From Anaerolineae bacterium (GTDB lineage: Bacteria > Chloroflexota > Anaerolineae > Aggregatilineales > Phototrophicaceae): 64,000 bases of DNA. A model generated the notes under the pieces. That model searched no databases. It was not told where the DNA came from and saw only the letters and a list, made by a program, of their open reading frames with translations. How positions within the stretch are numbered: position 1 is the stretch's first letter; every line of letters starts with the position of its first letter. This document shows, piece after piece, positions 7,547 through 16,688 of this stretch. Made by a program: the position numbers and the translations under genes. The DNA is taken from assembly GCA_022843385.1 (NCBI GenBank), contig JALHNT010000005.1, positions 106,010-170,009 of the forward strand, in the 5' to 3' direction.

Positions 7547-8875
7547 ATGAAACGAGTCAATCTGTTCCAGGTACAGCGTGGTCTGGCCGCCAGCGGGCCG
7601 GACATCTTCATCCAGCTTCAGCGGCAGTGGGGCGATCATCTTTATGCCGATGTGCCATTCATTGGTCGAACGCATTACTGTTTTCATCCCGATCATGCCC
7701 ATGCCGCGCTGGTCAGCCAGGCCGAGCAGGTCATCAAACCGGGTTTTGCCCTGCGCGTCCTGAAATCATCATTCGGTGAAGGTCTGTTCACCAGCGGAGG
7801 CGTGCTGTGGAAACGCCAGCGCAAACTGATGCAGCCGGCGTTTCATCACGCCAAGATCAGCCGCTATGCCGAGCGCATCGTCGGCCATACCCAGGCCATG
7901 CTCGACCCGTGGAAGGATGGCGACTCGGTTGAAATCGACGCGGCGATGCACGGGCTGACGCTGACGATTGTGGTCGATGCCCTGTTTTCAACTGATGTGC
8001 GCGGTCAGACCGCCCAGGTGGGCGCGGCGATGAAAGACCTGGGGGCAGCGGTGGCCGCCCAGAGCGAGTCGTTGCTGCTGGCCTTCATGCCGGACTGGGT
8101 GCCGCTGCCAGCGCTGCGACGCAAACGGCGCGGCGTGGCGAGCATCGACTCGATCCTGTATGCCATGATACGGGAGCGTCGCCAACTGGGTGAGGAAGCT
8201 TCGCCCCATGATCTGCTGACGGCGCTGGTCTTCGCCCAGGATGTGGAGACCAGCGAGCAGATGAGCGACCAGCAGGTGCGCGATGAACTGATGACGCTGT
8301 TCATCGCCGGCCATGAGACAACAGCGGTGCTGCTGGGGTGGGCGTGGGCGATGCTGGCGCAGCAGCCGGAGGTTGAGGCGCGGTTACACGCCGAGCTGGA
8401 TCGTGAACTGGTCGATGGTGTGAGCGTGGTTGAAGCGCTGCCCCGCCTGGTCTATACCCAGCACATCATCAAAGAGACGCTGCGGTTGTATCCGCCGGCC
8501 TGGTTTGTGCTGCGACAGGCGACGCAGCCACTCGACCTGAATGGTGCGCCCATCCAGTCAGGCGAGATCGTGTTCATCATGCCCTACGTCCTCCAGCGCG
8601 ATCCTCGCTGGTACGATCAGCCGGATGCCTTCAGGCCGGAGCGCTGGGAGGGCAACGTGGAAAAACAACTGCCAAAGGGTGCCTATATCCCCTTCGGCAG
8701 CGGGCCGCGTGTGTGCATCGGCAACGGCTTCGCCTTGATGGAAGCGCAGTTGATTCTGGCGACGATGGCGCAGCGCTACCGGGTTGAACTATGCAGCCCG
8801 GCACGCATCACGCAGCGCGTCGGGACATTGGCGTTCGCCGCGCCGGTGCAGGTGCGGTTGCACGCCCGCCGTTGA
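7547..8875 (+). CDS. Cytochrome P450 monooxygenase
   Basis: The 442-residue protein has every P450 landmark: the I-helix oxygen-activation motif AGHETT, the K-helix ExxR (KETLRLYPP), the PERF-like FRPERW, and the heme loop FGSGPRVCIG with the axial thiolate at Cys390. The CIG loop and general layout resemble CYP102/CYP4-like bacterial P450s that hydroxylate fatty acids, terpenoids or xenobiotics; the substrate is unknown. No ferredoxin or reductase gene is adjacent, so electrons must come from elsewhere. GGGAGG lies 8 bp upstream of the ATG. The divergent TetR gene is the probable regulator. Confidence 0.96.
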   Translation: MKRVNLFQVQRGLAASGPDIFIQLQRQWGDHLYADVPFIGRTHYCFHPDHAHAALVSQAEQVIKPGFALRVLKSSFGEGLFTSGGVLWKRQRKLMQPAFHHAKISRYAERIVGHTQAMLDPWKDGDSVEIDAAMHGLTLTIVVDALFSTDVRGQTAQVGAAMKDLGAAVAAQSESLLLAFMPDWVPLPALRRKRRGVASIDSILYAMIRERRQLGEEASPHDLLTALVFAQDVETSEQMSDQQVRDELMTLFIAGHETTAVLLGWAWAMLAQQPEVEARLHAELDRELVDGVSVVEALPRLVYTQHIIKETLRLYPPAWFVLRQATQPLDLNGAPIQSGEIVFIMPYVLQRDPRWYDQPDAFRPERWEGNVEKQLPKGAYIPFGSGPRVCIGNGFALMEAQLILATMAQRYRVELCSPARITQRVGTLAFAAPVQVRLHARR

Positions 8876-8977
8876 ACAGCCAAACCCATCTGGATTTGCT
8901 CAACTGGACGTAATGGTTTCTTAAGCGTTCGAGACTACACTCCGTAGCAGACTGTTCCGAGTGAAAGCGACAACCTG

Positions 8978-10639
8978 ATGAAACCCTCTCAACCTTACCC
9001 TTCCCTGCGGATCGGCGCCCTGGTCGGAGCGCTGGTCACAACCGCGCTGATCGCCGTCTTCTTCCTGGCGGCGCAAGTGGCAGGCACGCCATTCGTGCCA
9101 TTCGATGTGTTCGACTGGATGGCGCGGGTGCTGCCCGGTGCCGTCATCACCTTCGGCATCGACATCATTGTTGGACTCATCAGAACCTTCCAACTGGGCG
9201 AGACCTCCGGCACGGCCAAGCTGGCCGAGCAGATCATGGCCGTCGTCGGGTTGGGGCTGACGGGCATCGTCGCCTCAGCCGTGTTGTTTGAGGTGCTGCG
9301 GCGCAAGGTGGTCAATGTTCCGCCGACCTTCGCCGGGTTGATAGCTGGGATCGTGGTTGGGATGCCGGTCACGATCATCAGCATCACTGGCAATCGCTCC
9401 GCCGAAGCCAGCGTCTTCGTCAGCGGGGTGTGGATCATGCTGGCTTTTGTGGCCTGGGGATTGGCGCTGGGCTGGATTTTCCAACGGCTGACCGGCCAAC
9501 TGCAACCCGCTACCGCAACCGACACACTGGCTGCGGTTCAGCCCATCGACCGGCGCAGCTTCCTGGTGCAGCTCGGCGGGGCGACGGCGGCCATCACGGT
9601 AGTCGGTGCTGGCGTCGGCAGTCTGTTGACGCGGCGCACCAGCTCGGCCGCGCCGGTGCTGATGGCTGAAAGCACCCCGATGCCCACCGAGGAACGCATC
9701 GCCTGGTCAGCAAACAACTCGCTGCCGAACGCCGCCGATACGCTGGTGCCGGCACCCGGCACACGCTCGGAATTCACCGCGCTCGATCTGCACTATCGCA
9801 TCGACATCAACCTTCAGCCACCGGTGGTGCGCGAGAACGAGTGGACGCTGAACTTCAGCGGGCTGATCGACGAGCCGCAGCAGATGACCCTGGCGCAGAT
9901 CCGGGCATATGAACCGATACACCAATTCGTGACGCTGGCCTGCATCTCCAACAGCATCGGCGGTGACCTGATCGGCACCCAGCGCTGGACCGGTGTGAGC
10001 CTGAAGACGCTGCTGGCGGATGTGCCTTACCAGCCCAACACAACCTATCTCAAGATCAGTTCAGCCGATAGTTTTGATGAATATGTCTCGCTCGATCTGA
10101 TTATGCAGGACGAGCGGGTGATGCTGGCCTATGAATGGGATGGCCTGCCGCTGACCGAAGAGCATGGCTTCCCGCTGCGGATTTACATCCCCGATCATTA
10201 CGGCATGAAGCAGCCCAAGTGGATCACCGATATCGAGTTTGTGGCGGCCTGGAGCGAAGGCTACTGGGTGCGGCGCGGCTGGGATCGTGATGCGCTGATG
10301 CGGGCGACCTCGGTGATCGATACGGTCGCGGTGGATGATCTGGTGCGGGTCAACGCCAGCCAGTTTGTCCCGATCGGTGGCATCGCCCACGCCGGGGATC
10401 GCGGCATCTCGAAAGTTGAAGTGCGGGTGGATGATGGGGAATGGACGGAGGCGCAACTGCGTCAGCCGATCTCCAGCACCACCTGGGTCATCTGGCGCTA
10501 TGACTGGCCGTTCGAAGCGGGCGATCATACCTTTGCTGTGCGCTGCGTCGAAGGCAATGGCATACCCCAGATCGAGGAGGTCGCGGGTGTGCGTCCCAGC
10601 GGCGCAACCGGCATCGACAGCGTGCGCGAGTCGATCTGA
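8978..10639 (+). CDS. Membrane-anchored sulfite-oxidase-fold molybdopterin protein
   Basis: This 553-residue protein has about four TM helices (residues 10-170), then an internal twin-arginine-like segment (DRRSFLVQLGG, about 191-201, followed by a hydrophobic stretch), then a sulfite-oxidase/nitrate-reductase-type molybdopterin domain. The molybdenum-coordinating Cys is probably Cys322 in TLACISNSIGG. Supporting segments are GTQRWTGVSLK, GFPLRIYIPDHYG and WITDIEF. A C-terminal Mo-co dimerisation (Ig-like) domain follows from about residue 450. It resembles YedY/SorA-type enzymes fused to a membrane domain. The acceptor and substrate are unknown, and no heme subunit adjoins it. Confidence 0.9.
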   Translation: MKPSQPYPSLRIGALVGALVTTALIAVFFLAAQVAGTPFVPFDVFDWMARVLPGAVITFGIDIIVGLIRTFQLGETSGTAKLAEQIMAVVGLGLTGIVASAVLFEVLRRKVVNVPPTFAGLIAGIVVGMPVTIISITGNRSAEASVFVSGVWIMLAFVAWGLALGWIFQRLTGQLQPATATDTLAAVQPIDRRSFLVQLGGATAAITVVGAGVGSLLTRRTSSAAPVLMAESTPMPTEERIAWSANNSLPNAADTLVPAPGTRSEFTALDLHYRIDINLQPPVVRENEWTLNFSGLIDEPQQMTLAQIRAYEPIHQFVTLACISNSIGGDLIGTQRWTGVSLKTLLADVPYQPNTTYLKISSADSFDEYVSLDLIMQDERVMLAYEWDGLPLTEEHGFPLRIYIPDHYGMKQPKWITDIEFVAAWSEGYWVRRGWDRDALMRATSVIDTVAVDDLVRVNASQFVPIGGIAHAGDRGISKVEVRVDDGEWTEAQLRQPISSTTWVIWRYDWPFEAGDHTFAVRCVEGNGIPQIEEVAGVRPSGATGIDSVRESI

Positions 10640-10673
10640 GCCTAGAGCCTATGCACTGGCCCTCATACCCCCC

Positions 10674-10700
10674 GCCCCTTCTCCCCGTGGGAGAAGGGGC
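10674..10700. repeat. Perfect 12-bp stem palindrome (possible terminator)
   Basis: GCCCCTTCTCCC and its exact inverse are separated by only CGT. It lies between two convergent genes (stops at 10639 and 10722), so it may stop transcription from either side, but there is no T tract. The related sequence CCCCTTGCCCGGTGGGAGAAG nearby (10729-10748, partly inside the next gene) suggests it belongs to a dispersed repeat family. Confidence 0.7.
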
Positions 10701-10721
10701 GATGTGGTGAACGTAGTGCTT

Positions 10722-11639
10722 TTAAGCCCCTTGCCCGGTGGGAGAAGACTGATCGGGTGTGGTTCGGGTCTGAATCTGGATGGTCTTGCCGCCATCCTTG
10801 TGCTCCAACATTACCGTGTCCGGTACGCTGAGCGTCACTTGCATCAGGCGTTCTATCGCATTCAGCACCTCATCCAGCCGCAGGACAAACTGTGCATCGA
10901 GCGCCTGTGTCTGGTTGTCACGAATCGCCACCTCCAGCTCCCGCCCACCCAGACCGCTGAGGCGAAAGTATTCCCGCAGCAGCCCCACTTTCTCCGGTGG
11001 CGACAGCACCTCTGGCACAAAGATGCCGAGCAAATCCCGCACCTGTTCCAGCGTCAGACGGTTGTTTTGCAGCGAATCGACCAGGTATTGCATCAGCGGC
11101 GCGGCCACTTGCAGGCGATACGTCACTTCAGCCGGGGGTTGGGCAATCGATACACCCGGTTTGGCTTGTTCCTGGTCGGCTGGAATTTCCTGCAACACGC
11201 GCCGCGTCGCGTTGCGGATGTCTTCCGAGCTGATCCCCAGCCGAGCTAAGGCTATGATAGCAGGGGTATCGTTCTGGCGTGCCAGACCCAGCAGCAGATG
11301 CTCAGTGCCGATGTAATGATGACCCATGTGCCGCGCTTCAGCGACGGCTAATTCCAGCGCGTGCTTGATTTCCTCGGTTAACTCAGGTGAATTTTGGAGT
11401 TTGTCGGCTGCTGGTGGTCGAAGTTCCAGCAGGATCGACTCCAGATTGTCGCGCGTCACGCCCAGACCCAGCAGGGCGCGCCCGGCAATACCCTCCTCTT
11501 CGCGCAGGAGTCCGCGCAGAAGATGTTCCGTACCAATGACAGCATAATTCAGACGCTCGGCTTCTTCCTGCGCCAGGCTCAACACACGCCGGGCGCGTTG
11601 AGTGAAGCGTTCCATGCGATTGGTCGGCATGAGGGGCAT
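10722..11639 (-). CDS. Clp N-domain protein without ATPase, one Clp-N module
   Basis: This 305-residue protein starts with a double Clp_N repeat (about 8-60 and 80-140; landmarks ERFTQRARRVLSLAQEEAERLN, IGTEHLLRGLL and YIGTEHLLLGL), the substrate- and adaptor-binding part of ClpA/ClpC. No AAA+ module follows. Instead a conserved ~130-residue C-terminal region (from about 170) with a hydrophobic helical core is shared almost word for word with the next gene. It may act as a free adaptor or decoy for Clp substrates; this is inference. The second ATG (M4) has an AGAAGGG Shine-Dalgarno at 9 bp and may be the true start. A TGATACAAT extended -10 lies upstream at 11664-11672. Confidence 0.88.
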   Translation of the reverse strand: MPLMPTNRMERFTQRARRVLSLAQEEAERLNYAVIGTEHLLRGLLREEEGIAGRALLGLGVTRDNLESILLELRPPAADKLQNSPELTEEIKHALELAVAEARHMGHHYIGTEHLLLGLARQNDTPAIIALARLGISSEDIRNATRRVLQEIPADQEQAKPGVSIAQPPAEVTYRLQVAAPLMQYLVDSLQNNRLTLEQVRDLLGIFVPEVLSPPEKVGLLREYFRLSGLGGRELEVAIRDNQTQALDAQFVLRLDEVLNAIERLMQVTLSVPDTVMLEHKDGGKTIQIQTRTTPDQSSPTGQGA

Positions 11640-11767
11640 CCCTTCTACTCAGCTTGAAGGGATTGTATCACCCTTTGCCGGGTTGGGCGCGTTCGTTCAA
11701 GAATACGGTATGGTTACAATGGATCGTCAACATCCTGGAATAGCCTCAAGCGATGCTGATTGAGGTG

Positions 11768-13684
11768 TCAGGCTGGCTGATCGGGTGGGGTTCCCGTTCG
11801 AATCTGAACCGTCCTGCTGCCCTCTTTGAACTCCAGCACCACCGCCCCCGGTAGGCTGGGCATTTGTCGCAGGATGCGTTCTATCATATTCAGCACCTCA
11901 TCCAGCCGCAGGACAAACTGGGCATCGAGCGCCTGTGTCTGGTTGTCACGAATCGCCACCTCCAGCTCCCGCCCGCCCAGACCGCTGAGGCGAAAGTATT
12001 CCCGCAGCAAGCCCACTTTCTCCGGCGGCGACAGCACCTCTGGCACAAAGATGCCGAGCAAATCCTGCACCTGTTCCAGCGTCAGACGGTTGTTTTGCAG
12101 CGAATCGACCAGGTATTGCATCAGCGGCGCGGCCACTTGCTGCTGATAGGTCACTTCAGCCGGCGATTGGACTACAGATGGATTGGTTTTTTGTCCCATC
12201 GGGCTGATTAGACTTTGTTCCCGAATCCGTTGAAGGGCGCGACGAATTTCTTCCGGGCTGATCCCCAACCGGGCTAAGGCCTGGATGGCCGGAGTATCAC
12301 TCTGTCGCATCAAGCCCAGCAGCAGATGTTCAGGACTGATGAGTTTATGCCCCATGCGACCCACTTCATCGAGCGCCAAATCCAGCGCCTGCTTGATTTC
12401 CTCGGTCAGCACGGGTGTTTTCTGGAGTTCTTCGGTCCCGGCTGGCCGGAGTTCAAGCAGAATCGGTTCCAGATTCTCGCGGGTCATGCCCAGATCGCGG
12501 AGAACATTTCCCGCGATTCCACTCTTGTCGCGCAGGAGTCCGCGCAAAAGATGTCCAGTATCAATGACAGGATGATTCAGCCGTTCGGCTTCTTCCTGTG
12601 CCAGGCTCAACACACGCCGGGCGCGGTGGGTGAAGCGTTGGGTGGATTCGGTGGTCCGGGTAGGATTGAAAGGCGCAATAACCGCGACAGAATGCCGGGA
12701 TGGCTGCGCGGATGGAGCTGACACAAACTCATAAATCGGGTCATGTGCCATCATAAATTCGTGGACTTGCTCAAAAATGATTTCGGGAGAGATATCCAAA
12801 CGAGCCAGACCCTTCATTGCTGTGCTGGTGCTTTGGCGCACGATGCCCAGCAGCAGCAGTAAAGTATTGACGCCTGGATACCCCTTGAGGCGAGTTTCTT
12901 TAGCCGCCTGTTCCAACAAGTGCCTGACACGCCAGGAATGCGTGATTTCGTCTGCCGATTTCTCTGGTTCGGCTGGACTGAGCTCCCGCAGAATGGGCAC
13001 GATCTTTCCCAGAGTCACACCAGCAGCGTCCAGCACTCGCGCTCCGACGCCACCGCCTTCGCGCAGGATTGCCAGTAACAGGTGTTCGGTATTGAGCGTG
13101 GCGTGATTGAGGCTCTCGGCCTCCTCGTAGGCCAGAGTCATGACGCGACCGGCGCGCTGGGTGAAGTCTACAGTTCGATAACCGGATGCAGTCTCTATAC
13201 CGAATTGACGGGGTGGTTTCTGGTGCAGGATGCGGCAGATGGTGTGGCGGAGATCTTCCCGGTTGATTTTCAAACGTTCCAACAGATCGGACGCAGTTGC
13301 CGAGTCGATTCGTGTCAACCCCAGCAGCAAATGCTCGATATCAACCGACAGTTGTCCCTTCTGCCGGGATTCATCCAGCGCCAATGCCAGAACCCTCTTT
13401 AAGTCGGCGGAAAGCTCTGTCGGGGTCTGGGACAGTTTGTTTTCGGTAGGGATGAATGGGGATAGCAGGGGGTCCAGGTCGTCTCTGGAAAACCCCAATT
13501 CGCTCAGGGCGCGAATGGCAAACCAGCTAACGGCGCTTTCTTCGACTTCCAGCAAACCCAGTAGGAGATGCTCGATGCCAATGATGGCATGGTGACGGCG
13601 TTCGGCTTCTTCATGAGCGATACGCATCGCCCGCTGCGCCAGGGTGGAGAAGCGTTCCATGCGGTTGGTTGGCATGAGGGGCAT
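11768..13684 (-). CDS. Clp N-domain protein without ATPase, three Clp-N modules
   Basis: The 638-residue protein is a longer paralogue of the downstream gene. It has three consecutive double Clp_N modules (about residues 8-150, 172-310 and 350-485, each with a GIEHLLLGLL-like or GHLLRGLL-like helix) and then the same ~130-residue C-terminal domain (about 500-638). No Walker motifs occur. The third module and the C-terminal domain are the parts closest to the shorter paralogue, suggesting that one gene arose from the other. The first 12 residues and the upstream ~30 bp are identical in both. Function is unknown beyond the Clp_N fold, which binds substrates or adaptors in Clp unfoldases. Confidence 0.88.
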   Translation of the reverse strand: MPLMPTNRMERFSTLAQRAMRIAHEEAERRHHAIIGIEHLLLGLLEVEESAVSWFAIRALSELGFSRDDLDPLLSPFIPTENKLSQTPTELSADLKRVLALALDESRQKGQLSVDIEHLLLGLTRIDSATASDLLERLKINREDLRHTICRILHQKPPRQFGIETASGYRTVDFTQRAGRVMTLAYEEAESLNHATLNTEHLLLAILREGGGVGARVLDAAGVTLGKIVPILRELSPAEPEKSADEITHSWRVRHLLEQAAKETRLKGYPGVNTLLLLLGIVRQSTSTAMKGLARLDISPEIIFEQVHEFMMAHDPIYEFVSAPSAQPSRHSVAVIAPFNPTRTTESTQRFTHRARRVLSLAQEEAERLNHPVIDTGHLLRGLLRDKSGIAGNVLRDLGMTRENLEPILLELRPAGTEELQKTPVLTEEIKQALDLALDEVGRMGHKLISPEHLLLGLMRQSDTPAIQALARLGISPEEIRRALQRIREQSLISPMGQKTNPSVVQSPAEVTYQQQVAAPLMQYLVDSLQNNRLTLEQVQDLLGIFVPEVLSPPEKVGLLREYFRLSGLGGRELEVAIRDNQTQALDAQFVLRLDEVLNMIERILRQMPSLPGAVVLEFKEGSRTVQIRTGTPPDQPA

Positions 13685-13920
13685 TCCTTCTACTCAGCTT
13701 GAAGGGATTGTATCATCGTTTGCTTGTTTCGGGCCGCTGCCCTGCATTGCCTGGGGTAAATCTGAGTTCCGGGGAGAACGTGGTTACTCTGAGTCCGCCC
13801 TCCCCTGGCTTCGTGTCAGCCAGAGGAGGAACAGAAAATCCGGTCTTATATTATCTATCATCTTCCCGATGCACATCTGATCGGGGAAAGCGGGCCAATG
13901 ACGCTGACATCACTGTGTCG

Positions 13921-15564
13921 TTACGTTCCGGGTGTGGCTTCTGGAGTGCCTTCAGCCGTTGGTGGCACCGCTGTATTGGTCGGACGCGCGGTGTTGGTCG
14001 GGCGCGGTGTACTGCTCGGCGGCACCGAAGTCGCGGTTGGCGGGACGGCTGTGTTCGTTGGCCTCGGTGTACTGCTCGGCGGCACCGAAGTCGCGGTTGG
14101 CGGGACGGCTGTGTTCGTTGGCCTCGGTGTACTGCTCGGCGGCACTGAAGTCGCGGTCGGCGGCACCGGTGTGTTGGTCGGCCTCGGCGTACTGCTCGGC
14201 GGCACTGAAGTCGCGGTCGGCGGCACCGGTGTGTTGGTCGGCCTCGGCGTACTGCTCGGCGGCACCAAAGTCGCGGTCGGCGGGACGGCTGTAGCCTCGG
14301 CAGTCATTTCCGCAGTCGCTTCGCTGGTCATTTCGGCGGTCGCTTCGCTGGTCATTTCGGCCTGTGCCGTCACTTCGGGCGTGAATTCGAGAGGCAGCGT
14401 GGCTGCCAGCGTCGGAGTGGGCGTCGGCGTCGGCAGCGGCACATTCAACCCGGACAGGATGTGGAAGGTACTGAGCATCTGCATCAACGGCGCATTGGTG
14501 ACCTGAGCTGTGTCGGTGTTCAGATCAACATCGGGCGCGAACAGCCGCAGATTGATGGCATAAAGCGTATTGTTCTCGCCATTCAACAGCAGCGCCAGAC
14601 CGCTGTTGGGGTTGCCATCGGCATCAGTATAGGTGTACGAAACCGAGAAGCCGGTCAGCGTGCCACGAGTGGTCGGCTGGACGCTGGTGACGGCCGCTCC
14701 AGCACGATTGGCTTCCACCCAATTGCGTGCCGCCGCTTCATCCAAAGCCGCTGAGGGCTGGACATCAATGCGCAGGACGCCGCTGGCGCTTTCCAGCGTG
14801 GTCGGACGCCCCGGCGCGCTGTCGGTCAGAGTCCAATCCGCCGGATAACGAATGACGAAACTGTTGATCTGGTCGAAATAGGCTGTCCAGTTGGCCGGTG
14901 TGCCAGCGAAGATGCGGTTGGGCTTGAAGGTTGGCACGAGCTGGTCGAGCATGTAACGCAGCAACTCGATCTGATTCTGGGGCACGACCACACGGACGCT
15001 GTACACCCAGTCGGTATCCCACCACGATACCTGCCGCGCCAGGAAGACCTGCTGCCGGTTGTTCTGCAATTCAAAGTCGATAACGATTCGGTCGGTGCCG
15101 CGCTGGCGGTTGGTTTCGCGATAATTTCGCCCAGTCTGTGGATCGCGGCGGTAGTTGCTCCAGCTCTCGTTGAGCCAGGTCTCGTTGTAGATCGCATCCA
15201 GCCCGTTGATGTCGGTGATCGGCGACGGCCAGATTTGCAATACTGACTGAATAACACTCTGGAGGCTGGTGTTGTTCAAGGTAACTTCGACACTGTCCGG
15301 ATTGGTGACAGGTGCGCCGGGCGTCCAGCCAGTCGGTGTACCGATGCTGAACAATCCACTGGGATGCAGATAATCCTGAGTGAACGTGATAGCACTGAAA
15401 TCCGTGACGGGCGGCAAGAGAGTCGGCGATGGCGCGGCGGTGGGCGCAGGCGTGCTGCTCGTTAGATTATTGGTGAAGAGCGGCAAGACGGCGCTGCTGC
15501 CAATCGCAATAATCATGATGATGCCGAGTGCGAGATACGCCCGTTTGGCGGTGGAATTATCCAT
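13921..15564 (-). CDS. Secreted or membrane-anchored protein with Thr/Pro minisatellite tail
   Basis: From the ATG at 15564 (MDNSTAKRAYLALGI) the protein has 547 residues. An N-terminal hydrophobic helix (about 8-30) serves as signal anchor. Two similar globular segments of roughly 150 residues follow (PSGLFSIGTPTGWTPG... and SFVIRYPADWTLTDSAPGRP...), resembling PsbP-like/lipoprotein domains. The C-terminal ~150 residues are low complexity: an EMTSEATA octad repeat, then five copies of a 20-residue Pro/Ser/Thr repeat. Such tails act as cell-wall-spanning or glycosylated stalks in other bacteria. The frame open at 15606 has no better start. Function is unknown; no partner gene is adjacent. Confidence 0.82.
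   Translation of the reverse strand: MDNSTAKRAYLALGIIMIIAIGSSAVLPLFTNNLTSSTPAPTAAPSPTLLPPVTDFSAITFTQDYLHPSGLFSIGTPTGWTPGAPVTNPDSVEVTLNNTSLQSVIQSVLQIWPSPITDINGLDAIYNETWLNESWSNYRRDPQTGRNYRETNRQRGTDRIVIDFELQNNRQQVFLARQVSWWDTDWVYSVRVVVPQNQIELLRYMLDQLVPTFKPNRIFAGTPANWTAYFDQINSFVIRYPADWTLTDSAPGRPTTLESASGVLRIDVQPSAALDEAAARNWVEANRAGAAVTSVQPTTRGTLTGFSVSYTYTDADGNPNSGLALLLNGENNTLYAINLRLFAPDVDLNTDTAQVTNAPLMQMLSTFHILSGLNVPLPTPTPTPTLAATLPLEFTPEVTAQAEMTSEATAEMTSEATAEMTAEATAVPPTATLVPPSSTPRPTNTPVPPTATSVPPSSTPRPTNTPVPPTATSVPPSSTPRPTNTAVPPTATSVPPSSTPRPTNTAVPPTATSVPPSSTPRPTNTARPTNTAVPPTAEGTPEATPGT
13991..14290 (-). repeat. 60-bp minisatellite, five copies, coding for a 20-residue Pro/Thr/Ser repeat
   Basis: Five consecutive units of exactly 60 bp differ at a few positions. 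In the coding frame each is 20 residues of the form PPTATSVPPSSTPRPTNTxV. The copies fall into two sub-types (ggttggcgggac and ggtcggcggcac), which suggests step-wise duplication of blocks. Copy number is expected to vary between strains. Confidence 0.95.
14303..14364 (-). repeat. 24-bp repeat (about 2.6 copies) coding for the MTSEATAE octad
   Basis: Two full 24-bp units and a partial third encode repeated MTSEATAE-like octads just before the 60-bp repeats of the same gene. It is a second, independent tandem expansion in the stalk region. Confidence 0.85.
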
Positions 15565-15642
15565 GTGGTGGTGGCTCCGGTACAAACACGGGTCAAACGG
15601 GCGCAATCATACCCTATATGGCAGCGGATGTTAAGATACGGT

Positions 15643-16593
15643 TCAGCGTCCGGTCAATCGAGCCACCAGCGGCGCAGCTATCTCCATCTGTTCATCTGCG
15701 ATGACAAAGTAGGAAAATCCATATTGCTCCCGCCGCGCCTGCATATCCGCTGTGATTTCATCCAGTGTTCCGATGAAAACCGATGGCATCGCCAGGACCT
15801 GCTCCGGGGTGATCTCCTGCCAGCCGCGTTCAGCAATGAATTGTTCTGCACGGGCATAGCGGTCCTGGCACAGGAGCAGCGAGGGCACCAGACTCAGCTC
15901 AAGCTGGTCGAAGCGCGAACCCGCCCCTTCCCGCACCCAGGCGATCTTTTGCGCCACCGATTCGGCCAGCCGTTCGGTTGGGTCGTCCGAGAGCGTCCCG
16001 CTGGCAACCGAAGTCGTCAGCATTCCCACGATGTTGGCCTCGCGCCCGGCCAGCATCAGCATGCGCTTCTGCCCGGCTCCGATCAGCAGTGGCGGGCGGG
16101 GACGCTGCGCCGGTTTAGGAAAGCCGTTTATGCCATGTACCTGATAATACTGACCTTCAAAGTCACAGGGAGCATTGGCAAACAGGCGGTTGATGACCTG
16201 GATGGCTTCTTCCAACCGGCTGACGCGGACACCATTGCTGTCGAAAGTCATCCCGGCCTGCTCATACTCCGTCCGCAGCCAGCCCGCCCCCAGTCCCAGC
16301 TCGAAACGCCCGCCGGAGAGCAGGTCAAGCGTGGCGGCTTCTTTTGCCAGCAGCACCGGATGGCGATAATCGTTGTCGATCACCAGCGTCCCCAGCCGCA
16401 GCCGGGTCGTCCGGCTGGCCGCGACCGCCAGCGCCACCAGCGGCGCAAACTGGTCACCGAAGAAATCCGGCACAAAATGATCACGCAGCAGAAAGGTGGC
16501 ATAGCCCAGCGTTTCAGCCCGCTGGACATGGGCAATCCATTCATCCTTTGCTTTCATCTGCTCATTGATGATGCCAAAACGAAAGGGTTTCAT
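15643..16593 (-). CDS. LLM-class flavin/F420-dependent oxidoreductase
   Basis: This 316-residue protein has the luciferase-like TIM-barrel signatures: FGIINEQ at the N-terminus, the RLRLGTLVIDNDYRHPVLLAKEAATLDLLSGGRFELGLGAGW block (about 65-108) and RPPLLIGAGQKRML. The pattern is that of F420-dependent LLM-class enzymes of Chloroflexota and Actinobacteria, so coenzyme F420 rather than FMN is the probable cofactor; this is inferred from family resemblance. Length matches the family. The ATG at 16593 has GAGGAGG just upstream. The substrate is unknown. Confidence 0.88.
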   Translation of the reverse strand: MKPFRFGIINEQMKAKDEWIAHVQRAETLGYATFLLRDHFVPDFFGDQFAPLVALAVAASRTTRLRLGTLVIDNDYRHPVLLAKEAATLDLLSGGRFELGLGAGWLRTEYEQAGMTFDSNGVRVSRLEEAIQVINRLFANAPCDFEGQYYQVHGINGFPKPAQRPRPPLLIGAGQKRMLMLAGREANIVGMLTTSVASGTLSDDPTERLAESVAQKIAWVREGAGSRFDQLELSLVPSLLLCQDRYARAEQFIAERGWQEITPEQVLAMPSVFIGTLDEITADMQARREQYGFSYFVIADEQMEIAAPLVARLTGR

Positions 16594-16688
16594 GCGGCCT
16601 CCTCCTCAGTCTTCACGGCCTCAGTGTAGTTGCCGTAGCAGGTGGTAGCTATCCAGATCGTGACGTGACATTCGGCTCCTGATCTCGG

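Noticed and set aside
14008-14290. CRISPR-like regular repeat
   Set aside because: The period is 60 bp without spacers; it is an in-frame coding minisatellite.
13898-14506. Long plus-strand frame of 202 residues with a Val/Gly repeat, antisense to the surface protein's tail
   Set aside because: It is the mirror of the 60-bp coding repeat on the other strand; composition and the true gene on the minus strand explain its openness.
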